Origin: Burkholderiaceae bacterium
Lineage (GTDB): Bacteria > Pseudomonadota > Gammaproteobacteria > Burkholderiales > Burkholderiaceae
Length of the DNA stretch: 29,848 nt
Direction: 5' to 3'
Assembly (NCBI GenBank): GCA_023253905.1
Contig: JALREG010000314.1
Coordinates: 1-29,848 of the forward strand
Shown: positions 1 to 7,426 of the stretch, one piece after another
Layout of the letters: the number at the start of each line of letters is the position of its first letter
Numbering within the stretch: position 1 is the first letter of the stretch
Position numbers and translations under genes: made by a program
Notes under the pieces: generated by a model
Database searches by the model: none
Seen by the model: the letters and a program-made list of their open reading frames with translations, nothing else
What the model was told of the DNA's origin: nothing

Positions 1-711
1 GGCTATCGGGTGGTGCTGCACGACCGCCGCAACACCGGCGCCACCGATATCGTGATTGAAGGCGATGTGCCGGAGGAAACGCTCTGGCTCGATGACCTGC
101 TCGCGCTCCTCGAGCAGCTCGGCGCAACCCCCGCCTTCATCGGCGGATCGTCCGCTGGTGCACGCACCGCGATGCGCTTTTATCTGCGCTACCCGAACAA
201 GGTCCGCGGACTGCTGCTCATGCGGGTCACTGGCGGAGCCTTCGCCGCGGGGCGGCTACCCGATATGTATTACGGCCAGTTCATCAAAGCGGCGCGCGAG
301 GGTGGCATGGCGGCCGTCTGTGCACATCCGCAATATCAGGAAAGAATTGCCGCCAATCCGCCGATGCAAGCGCGCCTCATGTCGATGAACGCCGAGGACT
401 ACATCGCAGTTATGAGCCGGTGGCAGGAGATGTTCATTGCTGGCACCCGCTTACCCGTGATGGGAGTCACCGATGAAGAGTTGGGGTCGATCCGGGTGCC
501 CACCGTGGTGATTCCCGGTAATGACCTCACGCACGCTTCAGCAAATGGGGCGCTCGCGGCTGCGCGCATTCCGGGCGCCAAGCTTCACTCGCTACCCATC
601 ACCGATCAGGACATCCCGCTGATCCCGTATCCGGAATGGGAGATCTATGAAGACGAGATCGCCCAGGTTTTCGTCGGACACATGCGCGCGATCGAGAGTG
701 CGAACGCCTGA
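1..711 (+). CDS. Alpha/beta hydrolase, 5' end cut off by the window
   Basis: The reading frame is open from base 1 to a TGA at 709-711 and gives 236 residues; the true start lies before the window. The fragment opens with a strand and HDRRNTG turn typical of alpha/beta hydrolases ahead of the nucleophile elbow. The elbow itself is GGSSAG, with the likely nucleophile Ser at codon 51 of the fragment (bases 151-153). A later PGNDLTH segment resembles the acid/base region of this superfamily, but I cannot assign the catalytic His with confidence. There is no signal peptide in the visible part, and the protein is probably cytoplasmic. The gene converges on the SMP-30-like gene, with 26 bp between the stops. 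Substrate is unknown; a hydrolase for an ester, lactone or C-C bond in a catabolic pathway is an inference from context. Confidence 0.82.
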   Translation, partial: GYRVVLHDRRNTGATDIVIEGDVPEETLWLDDLLALLEQLGATPAFIGGSSAGARTAMRFYLRYPNKVRGLLLMRVTGGAFAAGRLPDMYYGQFIKAAREGGMAAVCAHPQYQERIAANPPMQARLMSMNAEDYIAVMSRWQEMFIAGTRLPVMGVTDEELGSIRVPTVVIPGNDLTHASANGALAAARIPGAKLHSLPITDQDIPLIPYPEWEIYEDEIAQVFVGHMRAIESANA

Positions 712-737
712 GGAACAAACGCCCCGCTGCGATTGGA

Positions 738-1580
738 TCAGGGCAGACCCGCGCCCGGCACCTCCACCTGAGCCACTTCAATACAGCCGTCGCGTTTGTT
801 CGCCATGCCTGGGCCCGCTCCGCTGTTGGTCAGCACGAAGAGCGTCCGCCGACCGGGTCCGCCCAGCATGCAGGCGTAGGAATTGCGGTCGCCGGTTCGG
901 ATCTCTTCGGCAATCTTGCCGCCCTCGAATACCCGGACCATGCGATTGCCGGTGGGATTGCTCACCCACACCGCGCCTTCCGCATCCAGACAAATGCCAT
1001 CGGGAGCAACGCCCTCGATCTGCGCGAACAAACGGCGATTGACCAGCCGACCATCGGGCTCAATGTCAAAACGGGTCAGCCGGTGCGCGAAGGTTTCACC
1101 CACGATCAGGCTCTTGCCATCGGGGGTGATCACCATGCCATTCGGAAATACCACATCATCGGCTGCGCTCATCACCTCGCCTCGCTCGGAGATGAAGGCG
1201 ATACAGGTGTTACGCGGTGACTCGCCGGCGTGGCGGTCGTAACCGAAGTTACCCACCCAGCTGCGGCCGCGTGCATCAGTCACCATGTCGTTACAGGGTC
1301 CGGTGGCCAGACCACTGAGATCGGCATGGGGTTCGAGCTTGCCCGCCCGCAGCCGCATCACTCTTTTCTCAAGCATGGAGACGACCAGCAGGTCGCCGTC
1401 CGCCGTCCAGCCCAACCCGGACGGACGGCCTGGGACCTCGGCGATGGTCTCGTCACGGCCATCCAGACCAACCGTCATGACACGAAACGAATAAAAATCG
1501 GAGAACCAGAGCCGGTCTGCGCGCCAGCGCGGGGCTTCGGGAAAGGTGAGTCCGCTCAGCAGAATATCGAGTTGCCGCAT
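738..1580 (-). CDS. SMP-30/gluconolactonase/LRE-family protein
   Basis: This gives a 280-residue six-bladed beta-propeller protein of the SMP-30/gluconolactonase family, whose members are mostly metal-dependent lactonases. The N-terminal LTFPEAPRW segment carries the Glu that normally binds the divalent metal. Repeated blade motifs follow, such as VTDARGRSWVGNFG, FPNGMVITPDGKSL and DGICLDAEGAVWVSNP. Length fits the family (about 280-300). I chose the ATG at 1580 rather than an in-frame upstream one (1646) because GGAGG sits six bases before it and family similarity starts there. The enoyl-CoA hydratase gene lies 123 bp upstream on the same strand, so the two may be co-transcribed. The lactone substrate cannot be told from sequence. 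Confidence 0.87.
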   Translation of the reverse strand: MRQLDILLSGLTFPEAPRWRADRLWFSDFYSFRVMTVGLDGRDETIAEVPGRPSGLGWTADGDLLVVSMLEKRVMRLRAGKLEPHADLSGLATGPCNDMVTDARGRSWVGNFGYDRHAGESPRNTCIAFISERGEVMSAADDVVFPNGMVITPDGKSLIVGETFAHRLTRFDIEPDGRLVNRRLFAQIEGVAPDGICLDAEGAVWVSNPTGNRMVRVFEGGKIAEEIRTGDRNSYACMLGGPGRRTLFVLTNSGAGPGMANKRDGCIEVAQVEVPGAGLP

Positions 1581-1703
1581 ATTGGGCCTCCATCCATAAA
1601 TGGGGAAATCACTCAACCGACGTGAGGCCGATGCATCCGAATGCACGCCCCGTACTGATCGCGAATCTAGCGAGCTGATGCACGACCGGCAAGGTCTGCC
1701 GTC

Positions 1704-2465
1704 TCAATCTTCGTAGCGGGGCGGTCGCTTTTCCCGGAATGCCGCGACGCCTTCAGCAAACCAGGGGCTCGCGCGAACCTGGTCTCCCAGGCGCTGTTCG
1801 ATCGGCTCGCGGCTGCGCGCGTGTTCAGCAATGCAGTCGCTGATCTGCTGCCGAACCGCCTGTACCGCCACCGGGCTGTTGGCTGCAATGACACTGGCTG
1901 TGGCAAGCGCGTCATCGAGCACCAGCTCGGCGGGCACCACACGGTTGATCAGCGCCATGGCGCGGGCGCTCTCGGCGTCGATCAGCCGCGCGGTGAGGAG
2001 CAGATCCATCGCGTGCACATAGCCGATCTGCTGCACCAGTTTCACCGTGGCGCCGCCGAATGGATAGATCGACCATTTGACCTCGGGCAGGCCGAAGCGC
2101 GCATGGGGCGCAGCCACCCGGATATCGGTCGCCAGGAGCAGTTCCACCCCGCCGCCTGCGCAATCACCATTGATCGCCGCGATGATCGGTTTTGAAAATG
2201 CGCGGGTCTTCAGCAGTGCATCATTGACGATACGGGCGGTTTCCTCGGCTGCGCTCAGGTCACCGCCGATGTCGGCGCCGGAGCAGAAACCTTTTTCGCC
2301 AGCCCCCGTGAGCACGATCGCACGACAGCCTGGATCGGAATCGAGGCGCTCCCAAAGACGCCCCAGTTCAGCCAGGTCCGCGCGCGACAGCGCATTTCGT
2401 TTCGCCGGATTGTCCAGCGTGACCAGCGTGACCGAGGGGCGGGGTTGACTCACATGAATGGGCAA
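1704..2465 (-). CDS. Enoyl-CoA hydratase/isomerase family protein (crotonase), TTG start
   Basis: This is a crotonase-fold enzyme of 253 residues that would act on a CoA thioester, most likely hydrating a 2-enoyl-CoA. Both glutamates of the classic hydratase pair are present: E108 in CAGGGVEL and E128 in GLPEVK. Both oxyanion-hole segments (FCSGADI and CAGGGVE) are also visible. The frame stays open far upstream, but family similarity starts near PIHVSQPRPSV. The best start is a TTG at 2465, preceded by AGGAGA with a six-base gap; a GTG at 2453 is the alternative. The gene is divergent from the CoA-transferase at 2620, with 154 bp between them. Two CoA-handling genes side by side suggest a shared acyl-CoA pathway. 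The exact substrate is unknown. Confidence 0.88.
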   Translation of the reverse strand: MPIHVSQPRPSVTLVTLDNPAKRNALSRADLAELGRLWERLDSDPGCRAIVLTGAGEKGFCSGADIGGDLSAAEETARIVNDALLKTRAFSKPIIAAINGDCAGGGVELLLATDIRVAAPHARFGLPEVKWSIYPFGGATVKLVQQIGYVHAMDLLLTARLIDAESARAMALINRVVPAELVLDDALATASVIAANSPVAVQAVRQQISDCIAEHARSREPIEQRLGDQVRASPWFAEGVAAFREKRPPRYED

Positions 2466-2619
2466 CGGGGTTCTCCTGGCTCGAGTGGCATTGGACACCA
2501 CTTGATGGCTGTTGATATTCTCGATGCGCATCATAGAGAGACAAGCGGGCTGTTGGTCGAATAGGCATGCCTTTTCGAATTCCATCCCCCTCCCACGAAT
2601 TTCATTGACGGGTGAACAG

Positions 2620-3714
2620 ATGAGCCAAGGCATGAGCCGGTGGCTGGCAGGCGTTCGTATCCTCGATCTGTCGCAGTACATCCCCGGGCCGCTCGCCAGT
2701 CTGCTGCTCGCCGACATGGGGGCCGAGGTCCTGAAGATCGAGCCGCCCTCGGGCGACCCCATGCAAACGCTCGGTCCGAGGAACCGCGAGGGCGAAGGGC
2801 TCTTTTATCAGACGCTCAACGCTGGCAAGCGAGTTCTCCGGATCGATCTCAAGAGCGACCAGGGTCGCGAAACGCTGCTGGAGCTTGCGCGCGAGGCCGA
2901 TGTGTTGATAGAGGGCTTCAGGCCTGGCGTGATGGAGCGACTGGGGCTGGGCATCGGGTTACTCAGAGCACACGCGCCGCGGCTGATCGTGTGCTCGATC
3001 AGTGGCTATGGCGCGGCCGGGGAGTCGCTGCAAAAAGCCGGACATGACGCCAATTATCTGGCCGAGGCGGGCGTCCTGGATCGTAATGGTCACCAGGGCC
3101 CGGTTTTTTTCGACCCGCCGGTGGCGGACGTGTCAGGCAGCCTGTTCGCAGCGATCGCGATCCTGGGCGCGCTTCAGGGACGCCACGGTAGCGGCGAGGG
3201 TTGTGCGATCGACCTGGGCCTTGCCGATGTGATCATGCCGCTTCAGATGCTGCAGGTGGCCGACTTCGGCGAGAACCGCGCGGTTCCGAAGCGGCGAACC
3301 ACCTATCTGAACGGCGGTGCAGCCTATTACCAGGTGTATCGCACCCGTGATGACCGACACGTGGTGGTGGGAGCGGTCGAGCCCAAATTCTGGCGGCGCT
3401 TCAGCGACGCAGCCGGCCATCCCGAGTGGGCGGCCAGGCAGACTGAACCCCTGCCACAGCACCGGCTGATTGCCGACGTGGCAGACGTGATTACCGCGCT
3501 TTCGTTCGATGAATGCCTCGCGCGATTTTCTGACGATGAGTGCTGTGTCTCGCCGGTGCTTGCACTCGACGAAGCACTGGCGAGCCCTCGTCTGGCCAGT
3601 CGTAAGCTGGTAGCCAGAGCACCCGATGGCAGCCTGCAGGCGCTGTTTCCGGCGTGGGTGGATGGCGCCCCGCCCGCGATCCGGCCGGCCGTGACGCCAG
3701 GCACTGCGGACTGA
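2620..3714 (+). CDS. CaiB/BaiF family III CoA-transferase, alpha-methylacyl-CoA-racemase-like
   Basis: A 364-residue protein of the CaiB/BaiF (family III) CoA-transferase superfamily. Its N-terminal half holds the CoA-binding core, with LDLSQYIPGPLASLLLADMG, KIEPPSGDPM, LNAGKR and SISGYG. The region around residues 141-151 reads GHDANYLAEAG, close to the GHDINYLALSG of alpha-methylacyl-CoA racemases. H142 and D170 (in PVADVSGS) line up by motif with the racemase catalytic His/Asp pair (H126 and D156 in the mycobacterial enzyme). It may therefore epimerise a 2-methylacyl-CoA rather than transfer CoA; this is inference from motifs. Start chosen at the ATG at 2620; an ATG at 2632 is possible, and neither has a strong ribosome-binding site. 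It converges on the IclR gene. Confidence 0.87.
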   Translation: MSQGMSRWLAGVRILDLSQYIPGPLASLLLADMGAEVLKIEPPSGDPMQTLGPRNREGEGLFYQTLNAGKRVLRIDLKSDQGRETLLELAREADVLIEGFRPGVMERLGLGIGLLRAHAPRLIVCSISGYGAAGESLQKAGHDANYLAEAGVLDRNGHQGPVFFDPPVADVSGSLFAAIAILGALQGRHGSGEGCAIDLGLADVIMPLQMLQVADFGENRAVPKRRTTYLNGGAAYYQVYRTRDDRHVVVGAVEPKFWRRFSDAAGHPEWAARQTEPLPQHRLIADVADVITALSFDECLARFSDDECCVSPVLALDEALASPRLASRKLVARAPDGSLQALFPAWVDGAPPAIRPAVTPGTAD

Positions 3715-3756
3715 CCTCGCCAAGGGTCCTCCGTCGGCCTGTCAGGCGAGGGAGTC
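3709..3756. terminator. Inverted repeat between convergent genes, possible bidirectional terminator
   Basis: CCTCGCC (3715-3721) and GGCGAGG (3745-3751) are perfect inverted repeats. They are extended outside by GACT (3709-3712) and AGTC (3753-3756), with a 23-base loop. The hairpin covers the stop codons of the convergent CoA-transferase and IclR genes. There is no run of T on either side, so intrinsic termination is uncertain; it may only protect 3' ends. Confidence 0.35.
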
Positions 3757-4575
3757 TGACAGTGCACGGGCCCGCGCAAGGAGATCCTCGATCAGGCCCC
3801 GGCGCGCCCGCGCGCTGTTCGATTCCCCCATTTCGGCTGCCACCAGTGCGTGTGACAGCACGCCGCCAGCATTGAAGACGGGTACGGCGATCAGCGTCAC
3901 GCCTGCGATGTAATCGCCTTCATCCAGGCTGAAGCCACGCTCGCGGACTTCAGCGACCTGCTTGAGCCAACGGCGATAGCCCGGCGCCTTCTGCCAGCGA
4001 AGCTTTCGGAACCGGGCTTCGAGTTCGCCTGGCGGCCACTGCGTGAACGCAGCCACCAGCCGCCCGGTTGCGCTGATGAGCGCGGGGAATCGGCTGCCGA
4101 CATCCACATGCAAACGAAACGGCGCCTCCGAGCGAGAGATTGCGAGCACCAGCATGTGCTCGAGTGCTGCGATTTCAACACCGATCGCCGTGACCTTCCA
4201 GCGATACGAAATCTGATCGAGTACAGGCTGCGCGAGGGCCGGGAACGGGTCGCGGGCGAGCGCGGCCCGGGCAAGTGCGGCCAGGCCATTCCCCAGACTG
4301 TAGCGACGCGTGACGGGGTCGAGTTTCACCAACTGCTCGGCCACCAGAACACGAAGAATGTGCAGACAGGTGCTGGGGACGAGCTCGAGCTGATCAGCGA
4401 GGGCCTTCACACCCATCGGTTCGGCACTTCGCCCGAGCGCGCGCAGTATCGCAACCGCCCGACTGACCGCGGGGACCGGGCGAACGCGGTCGACCGCTGC
4501 GGGGGGACCAGGTCGGACAGGGCGGGAAGGCGCCCTCGACGCGGGGGGCGGTGACGGTTGAACTTTTTTGTCCAT
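3742..4575 (-). CDS. IclR-family transcriptional regulator
   Basis: This encodes a 277-residue IclR-type regulator. After a Pro/Arg-rich N-terminal tail of about 35 residues comes the winged helix-turn-helix (roughly 36-95), with VPAVSRAVAILRAL, a recognition-helix region VPSTCLHILRVL and the wing LVKLDPVTRRYSLG. The C-terminal effector domain contains SATGRLVAAF, ERGFSLDEGDYIAGV and a final LIAVPVFNAGG segment, as in the family. Start is taken at the ATG at 4575 with a TTG two codons earlier as alternative; no clear ribosome-binding site is visible. The gene diverges from the acyl-CoA ligase operon with 99 bp between starts, so it very probably controls that operon in response to an aromatic or other carboxylic acid. 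The effector is unknown. Confidence 0.92.
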   Translation of the reverse strand: MDKKVQPSPPPASRAPSRPVRPGPPAAVDRVRPVPAVSRAVAILRALGRSAEPMGVKALADQLELVPSTCLHILRVLVAEQLVKLDPVTRRYSLGNGLAALARAALARDPFPALAQPVLDQISYRWKVTAIGVEIAALEHMLVLAISRSEAPFRLHVDVGSRFPALISATGRLVAAFTQWPPGELEARFRKLRWQKAPGYRRWLKQVAEVRERGFSLDEGDYIAGVTLIAVPVFNAGGVLSHALVAAEMGESNSARARRGLIEDLLARARALSDSLA

Positions 4576-4582
4576 ATACAAA
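4567..4582. promoter_or_regulatory. Candidate IclR operator (imperfect palindrome)
   Basis: The 16 bases TTTGTCCATATACAAA have matching arms TTTGT/ACAAA around a six-base centre. The site overlaps the regulator's own start codon and lies next to the divergent promoter. A second ACAAAT occurs at 4599. Position and symmetry fit an autoregulatory IclR site, but the assignment is inference. Confidence 0.3.
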
Positions 4583-4594
4583 TACTAACGCCAA

Positions 4595-4624
4595 TTGACA
4601 AATCTTTGGGCGGCACGCCATAGT
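4595..4624 (+). promoter_or_regulatory. Candidate sigma-70 promoter for the ligase-to-selenoprotein operon
   Basis: A perfect -35 box TTGACA (4595-4600) is followed after 18 bases by CATAGT (4619-4624), which matches four of six -10 positions. Transcription would start near 4631, about 45 bases before the ligase ATG. The promoter lies in the IclR/ligase divergent region, next to the palindrome at 4567. Confidence 0.45.
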
Positions 4625-4674
4625 CCGGTATCCACCAGAACCTGTCACCCGCGCCCCCGCGCCCGCCCCCTTGT

Positions 4675-6282
4675 ATGCCGCTCCTCACCGAATTCAGCCG
4701 CTACGCCGACGCGCAGCAGCACTACTCCAAAGATGCGCTGTGGGCCCTCTTCGATGGCAACCGGGAGCAGCTCAACATCGCTCACGAGTGCATCGACCGG
4801 CATGCCGCCGGAGACCGCACCGCGGTGATCGTGGTCCGCCCTGGCCAAGCTGACGAACTCCTCAGCTTTCGCCAGATCTCTGCTGATTCAGCACGCTTCG
4901 CGCATCTGCTTGCCGCACGCGGTATCAGCCGCGGCGACCGGGTGGCGGTCATGCTGGAACCTGGTCGCCTCTTTTATGCGGCGATCTTCGGTGCAATCAA
5001 ACTCGGCGCCATCGCAGTGCCGCTCTTTACGCTGTTTGGGCCCGACGGGGTGCGGCTCAGAGTGCTCGACTGCGAGCCGCGTGTCCTGATCACCGTACCA
5101 GACAAAGCCCAGGCGGTGGCTGGCATCGCCGGTCTCACCTGTCTCTACGACGACTCCGCGCTCCAGGCCGAGCTCGCGCAATGGCCCGACGTGTTTCAGA
5201 CCGACACCCGGGCGAGCGACCTCGCAATCTTTCAATACACCTCGGGAACCACCCGCGAACTGCCCGAAGCCGTGCGCCACACGCACGCCGCGCTTGTCAC
5301 GCTGATGCTGGCCGCGCTCTACGGCACGGGTATCCGTCCGGGAGACCGGTTCATGTGCCCATCCTCGCCCGCCTGGGGTCATGGCCTGTGGCACGGCACG
5401 CTCGCGCCGCTTGCGCTCGGTGTCACCATCGGCGTTTATGCCGGGAAGTTTGATGCCGCCCGGTTGCTGCAGGCACTTGCCGAACAGGGCTTCACCAACC
5501 TGTCGGCTGCGGCCACGCATTACCGCATGATGCGAAATAGTGGCGCAGCAACCCGCTACCGTTACCAGCTTCGCAAGCTCTCGTTCACCGGCGAGCCGAT
5601 TGATACCGAGACACTCCGCTTTGCCGAAGCCACGTTTGGTGCGCCGGTGTGCAGCATGTATGGCACGACCGAGATTGGGGTGGTGCTGGTGAACTACCCT
5701 GGCGCCCCCGATTTTCCGATGAAACCAGGCTCGCTCGGAAAGCCCGTGCCAGGCGGCCGCGTTGAGGTTCAGGACGCGAGCGGCCAGCCCTGTGCGCCCG
5801 GTGTCACCGGCGAACTGAAGGTCTGGCGCCGAGACCGCTGGGTGCCCACCAAAGACCTGGGACGTATCGATGAAGAGGGCTATTTCTGGCACGGCGGCCG
5901 CGCTGATGACGTGATCATTTCAGCCGGCTGGACCATGAGCGCAGTGGAAATCGAAGACGCCATTCTCAAACATCCTGACGTTCAGGAGGCCGCCGCAATC
6001 GGCGTTCCAGACGCGCTCCGCGGCAGTGTGGTGAAGGCATTCATCGTCTCCCGCCGGACGGGTGATAGCGCGTTCATCGAGGAAATCCAGACCCGGGTCC
6101 GTAACAATCTGAGTCAGCACGAGTATCCGCGGAAGGTCGTGTTCGTGACCGAACTGCCCAAAAACCCGGCAGGAAAGATCAATCGCAAAATCCTTCGTGA
6201 CCGAGAGGCGCTCGCGCATCAGACGGACGTAGCGCAGGCGAATGTGCCGCGCGCCACACCCCCCTCTTCTCCTGGAGCCTGA
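4675..6282 (+). CDS. AMP-dependent acyl-CoA synthetase/ligase
   Basis: A 535-residue adenylate-forming ligase that would join a carboxylic acid to CoA at the cost of ATP. The phosphate-binding motif A3 is at 188-205 and reads YTSGTTRELPEAVRHTH; it departs from the usual TSGTTGxPKG but still has the TSGTT core. A5 is MYGTTEIG (328-335). A7 is TKDLGRIDEEGYFW (392-405), followed by GGRADDVIISAGW (407-419). The C-terminal catalytic lysine is K501 in PKNPAGKINRK. Overall it looks most like the acetyl/medium-chain acyl-CoA synthetase branch. The start at 4675 has no visible ribosome-binding site, the upstream bases being C-rich. It is the first gene of the operon and would supply the acyl-CoA for the next two enzymes. 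Its substrate is unknown. Confidence 0.92.
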   Translation: MPLLTEFSRYADAQQHYSKDALWALFDGNREQLNIAHECIDRHAAGDRTAVIVVRPGQADELLSFRQISADSARFAHLLAARGISRGDRVAVMLEPGRLFYAAIFGAIKLGAIAVPLFTLFGPDGVRLRVLDCEPRVLITVPDKAQAVAGIAGLTCLYDDSALQAELAQWPDVFQTDTRASDLAIFQYTSGTTRELPEAVRHTHAALVTLMLAALYGTGIRPGDRFMCPSSPAWGHGLWHGTLAPLALGVTIGVYAGKFDAARLLQALAEQGFTNLSAAATHYRMMRNSGAATRYRYQLRKLSFTGEPIDTETLRFAEATFGAPVCSMYGTTEIGVVLVNYPGAPDFPMKPGSLGKPVPGGRVEVQDASGQPCAPGVTGELKVWRRDRWVPTKDLGRIDEEGYFWHGGRADDVIISAGWTMSAVEIEDAILKHPDVQEAAAIGVPDALRGSVVKAFIVSRRTGDSAFIEEIQTRVRNNLSQHEYPRKVVFVTELPKNPAGKINRKILRDREALAHQTDVAQANVPRATPPSSPGA

Positions 6283-6286
6283 AACC

Positions 6287-7426
6287 ATGTCAACGTCAGC
6301 GGAACGTTCGTTCCCGAAAATTACCGAAAGCGGCCTCGATGCGCTGCGCCGCCGCATCGGCGTCAAGATTGAAAACCAGGCTGAACCCTGGTGCCATGAA
6401 GCCACTCGCGACAACATCCGCCACTACGCTCACGGCATCGGCGACGATAACCCGCTCTGGTGCGATCCCGACTACGCGGCGGGCAGCCACTACGGCGGCA
6501 TCGTCGCGCTGCCAAGCTTTCTTTTTTCCACCAACCGCATCATCTCCGGTTACGTCGGCGGCTTGCCCGGCATTCACGCCATGTGGTCGGGCTCCGATTG
6601 GACCTGGCACCTGCCCGTGCGCCGCAATGACGAAATCCGTACCGAGTCCTGGCTTAAAGATCTGGTGCTGCATGAAACACGATTTGCAGGCCGGGCGGTG
6701 CAACAGATTTATCACGTGAATTTTTACAATCAGAAGGGCGAGCTGCTCGCTGAGGCCGACAGCTGGTGCTTTCGCACCGAGCGCGATACCGCGCGCGAGC
6801 AGGGCACCAAGTATCAGCACACGCGAGCGCGCGCTCCGCGTCGCTACTCGGCCGAAGAGATTGCCGAGGCCTACAAGCTCTATCGCGATGAGCCGGTTCG
6901 GGGCGCAACTCCTCGTTTCTGGGAGGATGTATCAGAACACGAGGCGTTACCCGTCATGCTGAAGGGTCCCATGACGGTCACCGGTTTCATTGCCTATGCG
7001 CAGGGCTGGGGGGGGCTCTACATCCGGGCCAACAAACTCGCCTGGAAGCTGATTGACGCGCATCCGGGCGTGGGCATCACCAATCGCTTCGGGATTCCCG
7101 ATGTACCCGAGCGGGTGCACTGGGAGGAAGACTTCGCGCTCGAGGTGGGCGCGCCAGGCGCCTATGACTACGGTCCCGAGCGGGCATCATGGCTCACCCA
7201 CCACCTCACCAACTGGATGGGCGACCGCGGGTTTCTGCGCAAGGCCACCTGCAAGATCCGGCGCCACAACCCCGAGGGCGACCTGCTCTACATCCAGGGC
7301 CGGGTGCTACGCAAGTTCGTGGAAAACGGAAGGCATCTGGTCGAAATCGAGCAGCAGGCTCACAATCAGGATCAGGAACTGTCGGTGCTCGGAACTGGCA
7401 TCGTGGAACTCCCCTCTCGAACATGA
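6287..7426 (+). CDS. MaoC/FAS1-like acyl dehydratase, two hotdog domains
   Basis: A 379-residue double-hotdog protein of the MaoC-like acyl dehydratase group; members hydrate or dehydrate acyl-CoA substrates. The N-terminal half (about 20-165) is FAS1-dehydratase-like, with GIGDDNPLWCDPDYAAGSHY and a later GWTWHLPVRRND-like SDWTWHLPVRRND turn. The C-terminal half contains GPMTVTGFIAYAQGWGG and a second hotdog core with HHLTNWMGDRGFLRKATCKI. Start at the ATG at 6287, with GGAG about ten bases upstream; an ATG at 6242 in the same frame would overlap the ligase gene and lacks family similarity. It follows the ligase stop by four bases and its own stop overlaps the next start (ATGA), so translation is probably coupled. 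Function beyond acyl-CoA hydration is inference. Confidence 0.87.
   Translation: MSTSAERSFPKITESGLDALRRRIGVKIENQAEPWCHEATRDNIRHYAHGIGDDNPLWCDPDYAAGSHYGGIVALPSFLFSTNRIISGYVGGLPGIHAMWSGSDWTWHLPVRRNDEIRTESWLKDLVLHETRFAGRAVQQIYHVNFYNQKGELLAEADSWCFRTERDTAREQGTKYQHTRARAPRRYSAEEIAEAYKLYRDEPVRGATPRFWEDVSEHEALPVMLKGPMTVTGFIAYAQGWGGLYIRANKLAWKLIDAHPGVGITNRFGIPDVPERVHWEEDFALEVGAPGAYDYGPERASWLTHHLTNWMGDRGFLRKATCKIRRHNPEGDLLYIQGRVLRKFVENGRHLVEIEQQAHNQDQELSVLGTGIVELPSRT

Noticed and set aside
4888..5892. 334-codon open frame antisense to the acyl-CoA ligase gene
   Set aside because: It is a mirror of high-GC codon use; the opposite strand has full ligase motifs and this frame has no recognisable domain.
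7189..7422. Upstream extension of the second CoA-transferase
   Set aside because: The extra codons lie inside the dehydratase gene, have no family similarity, and the ATGA overlap at 7423 is a typical coupled start.
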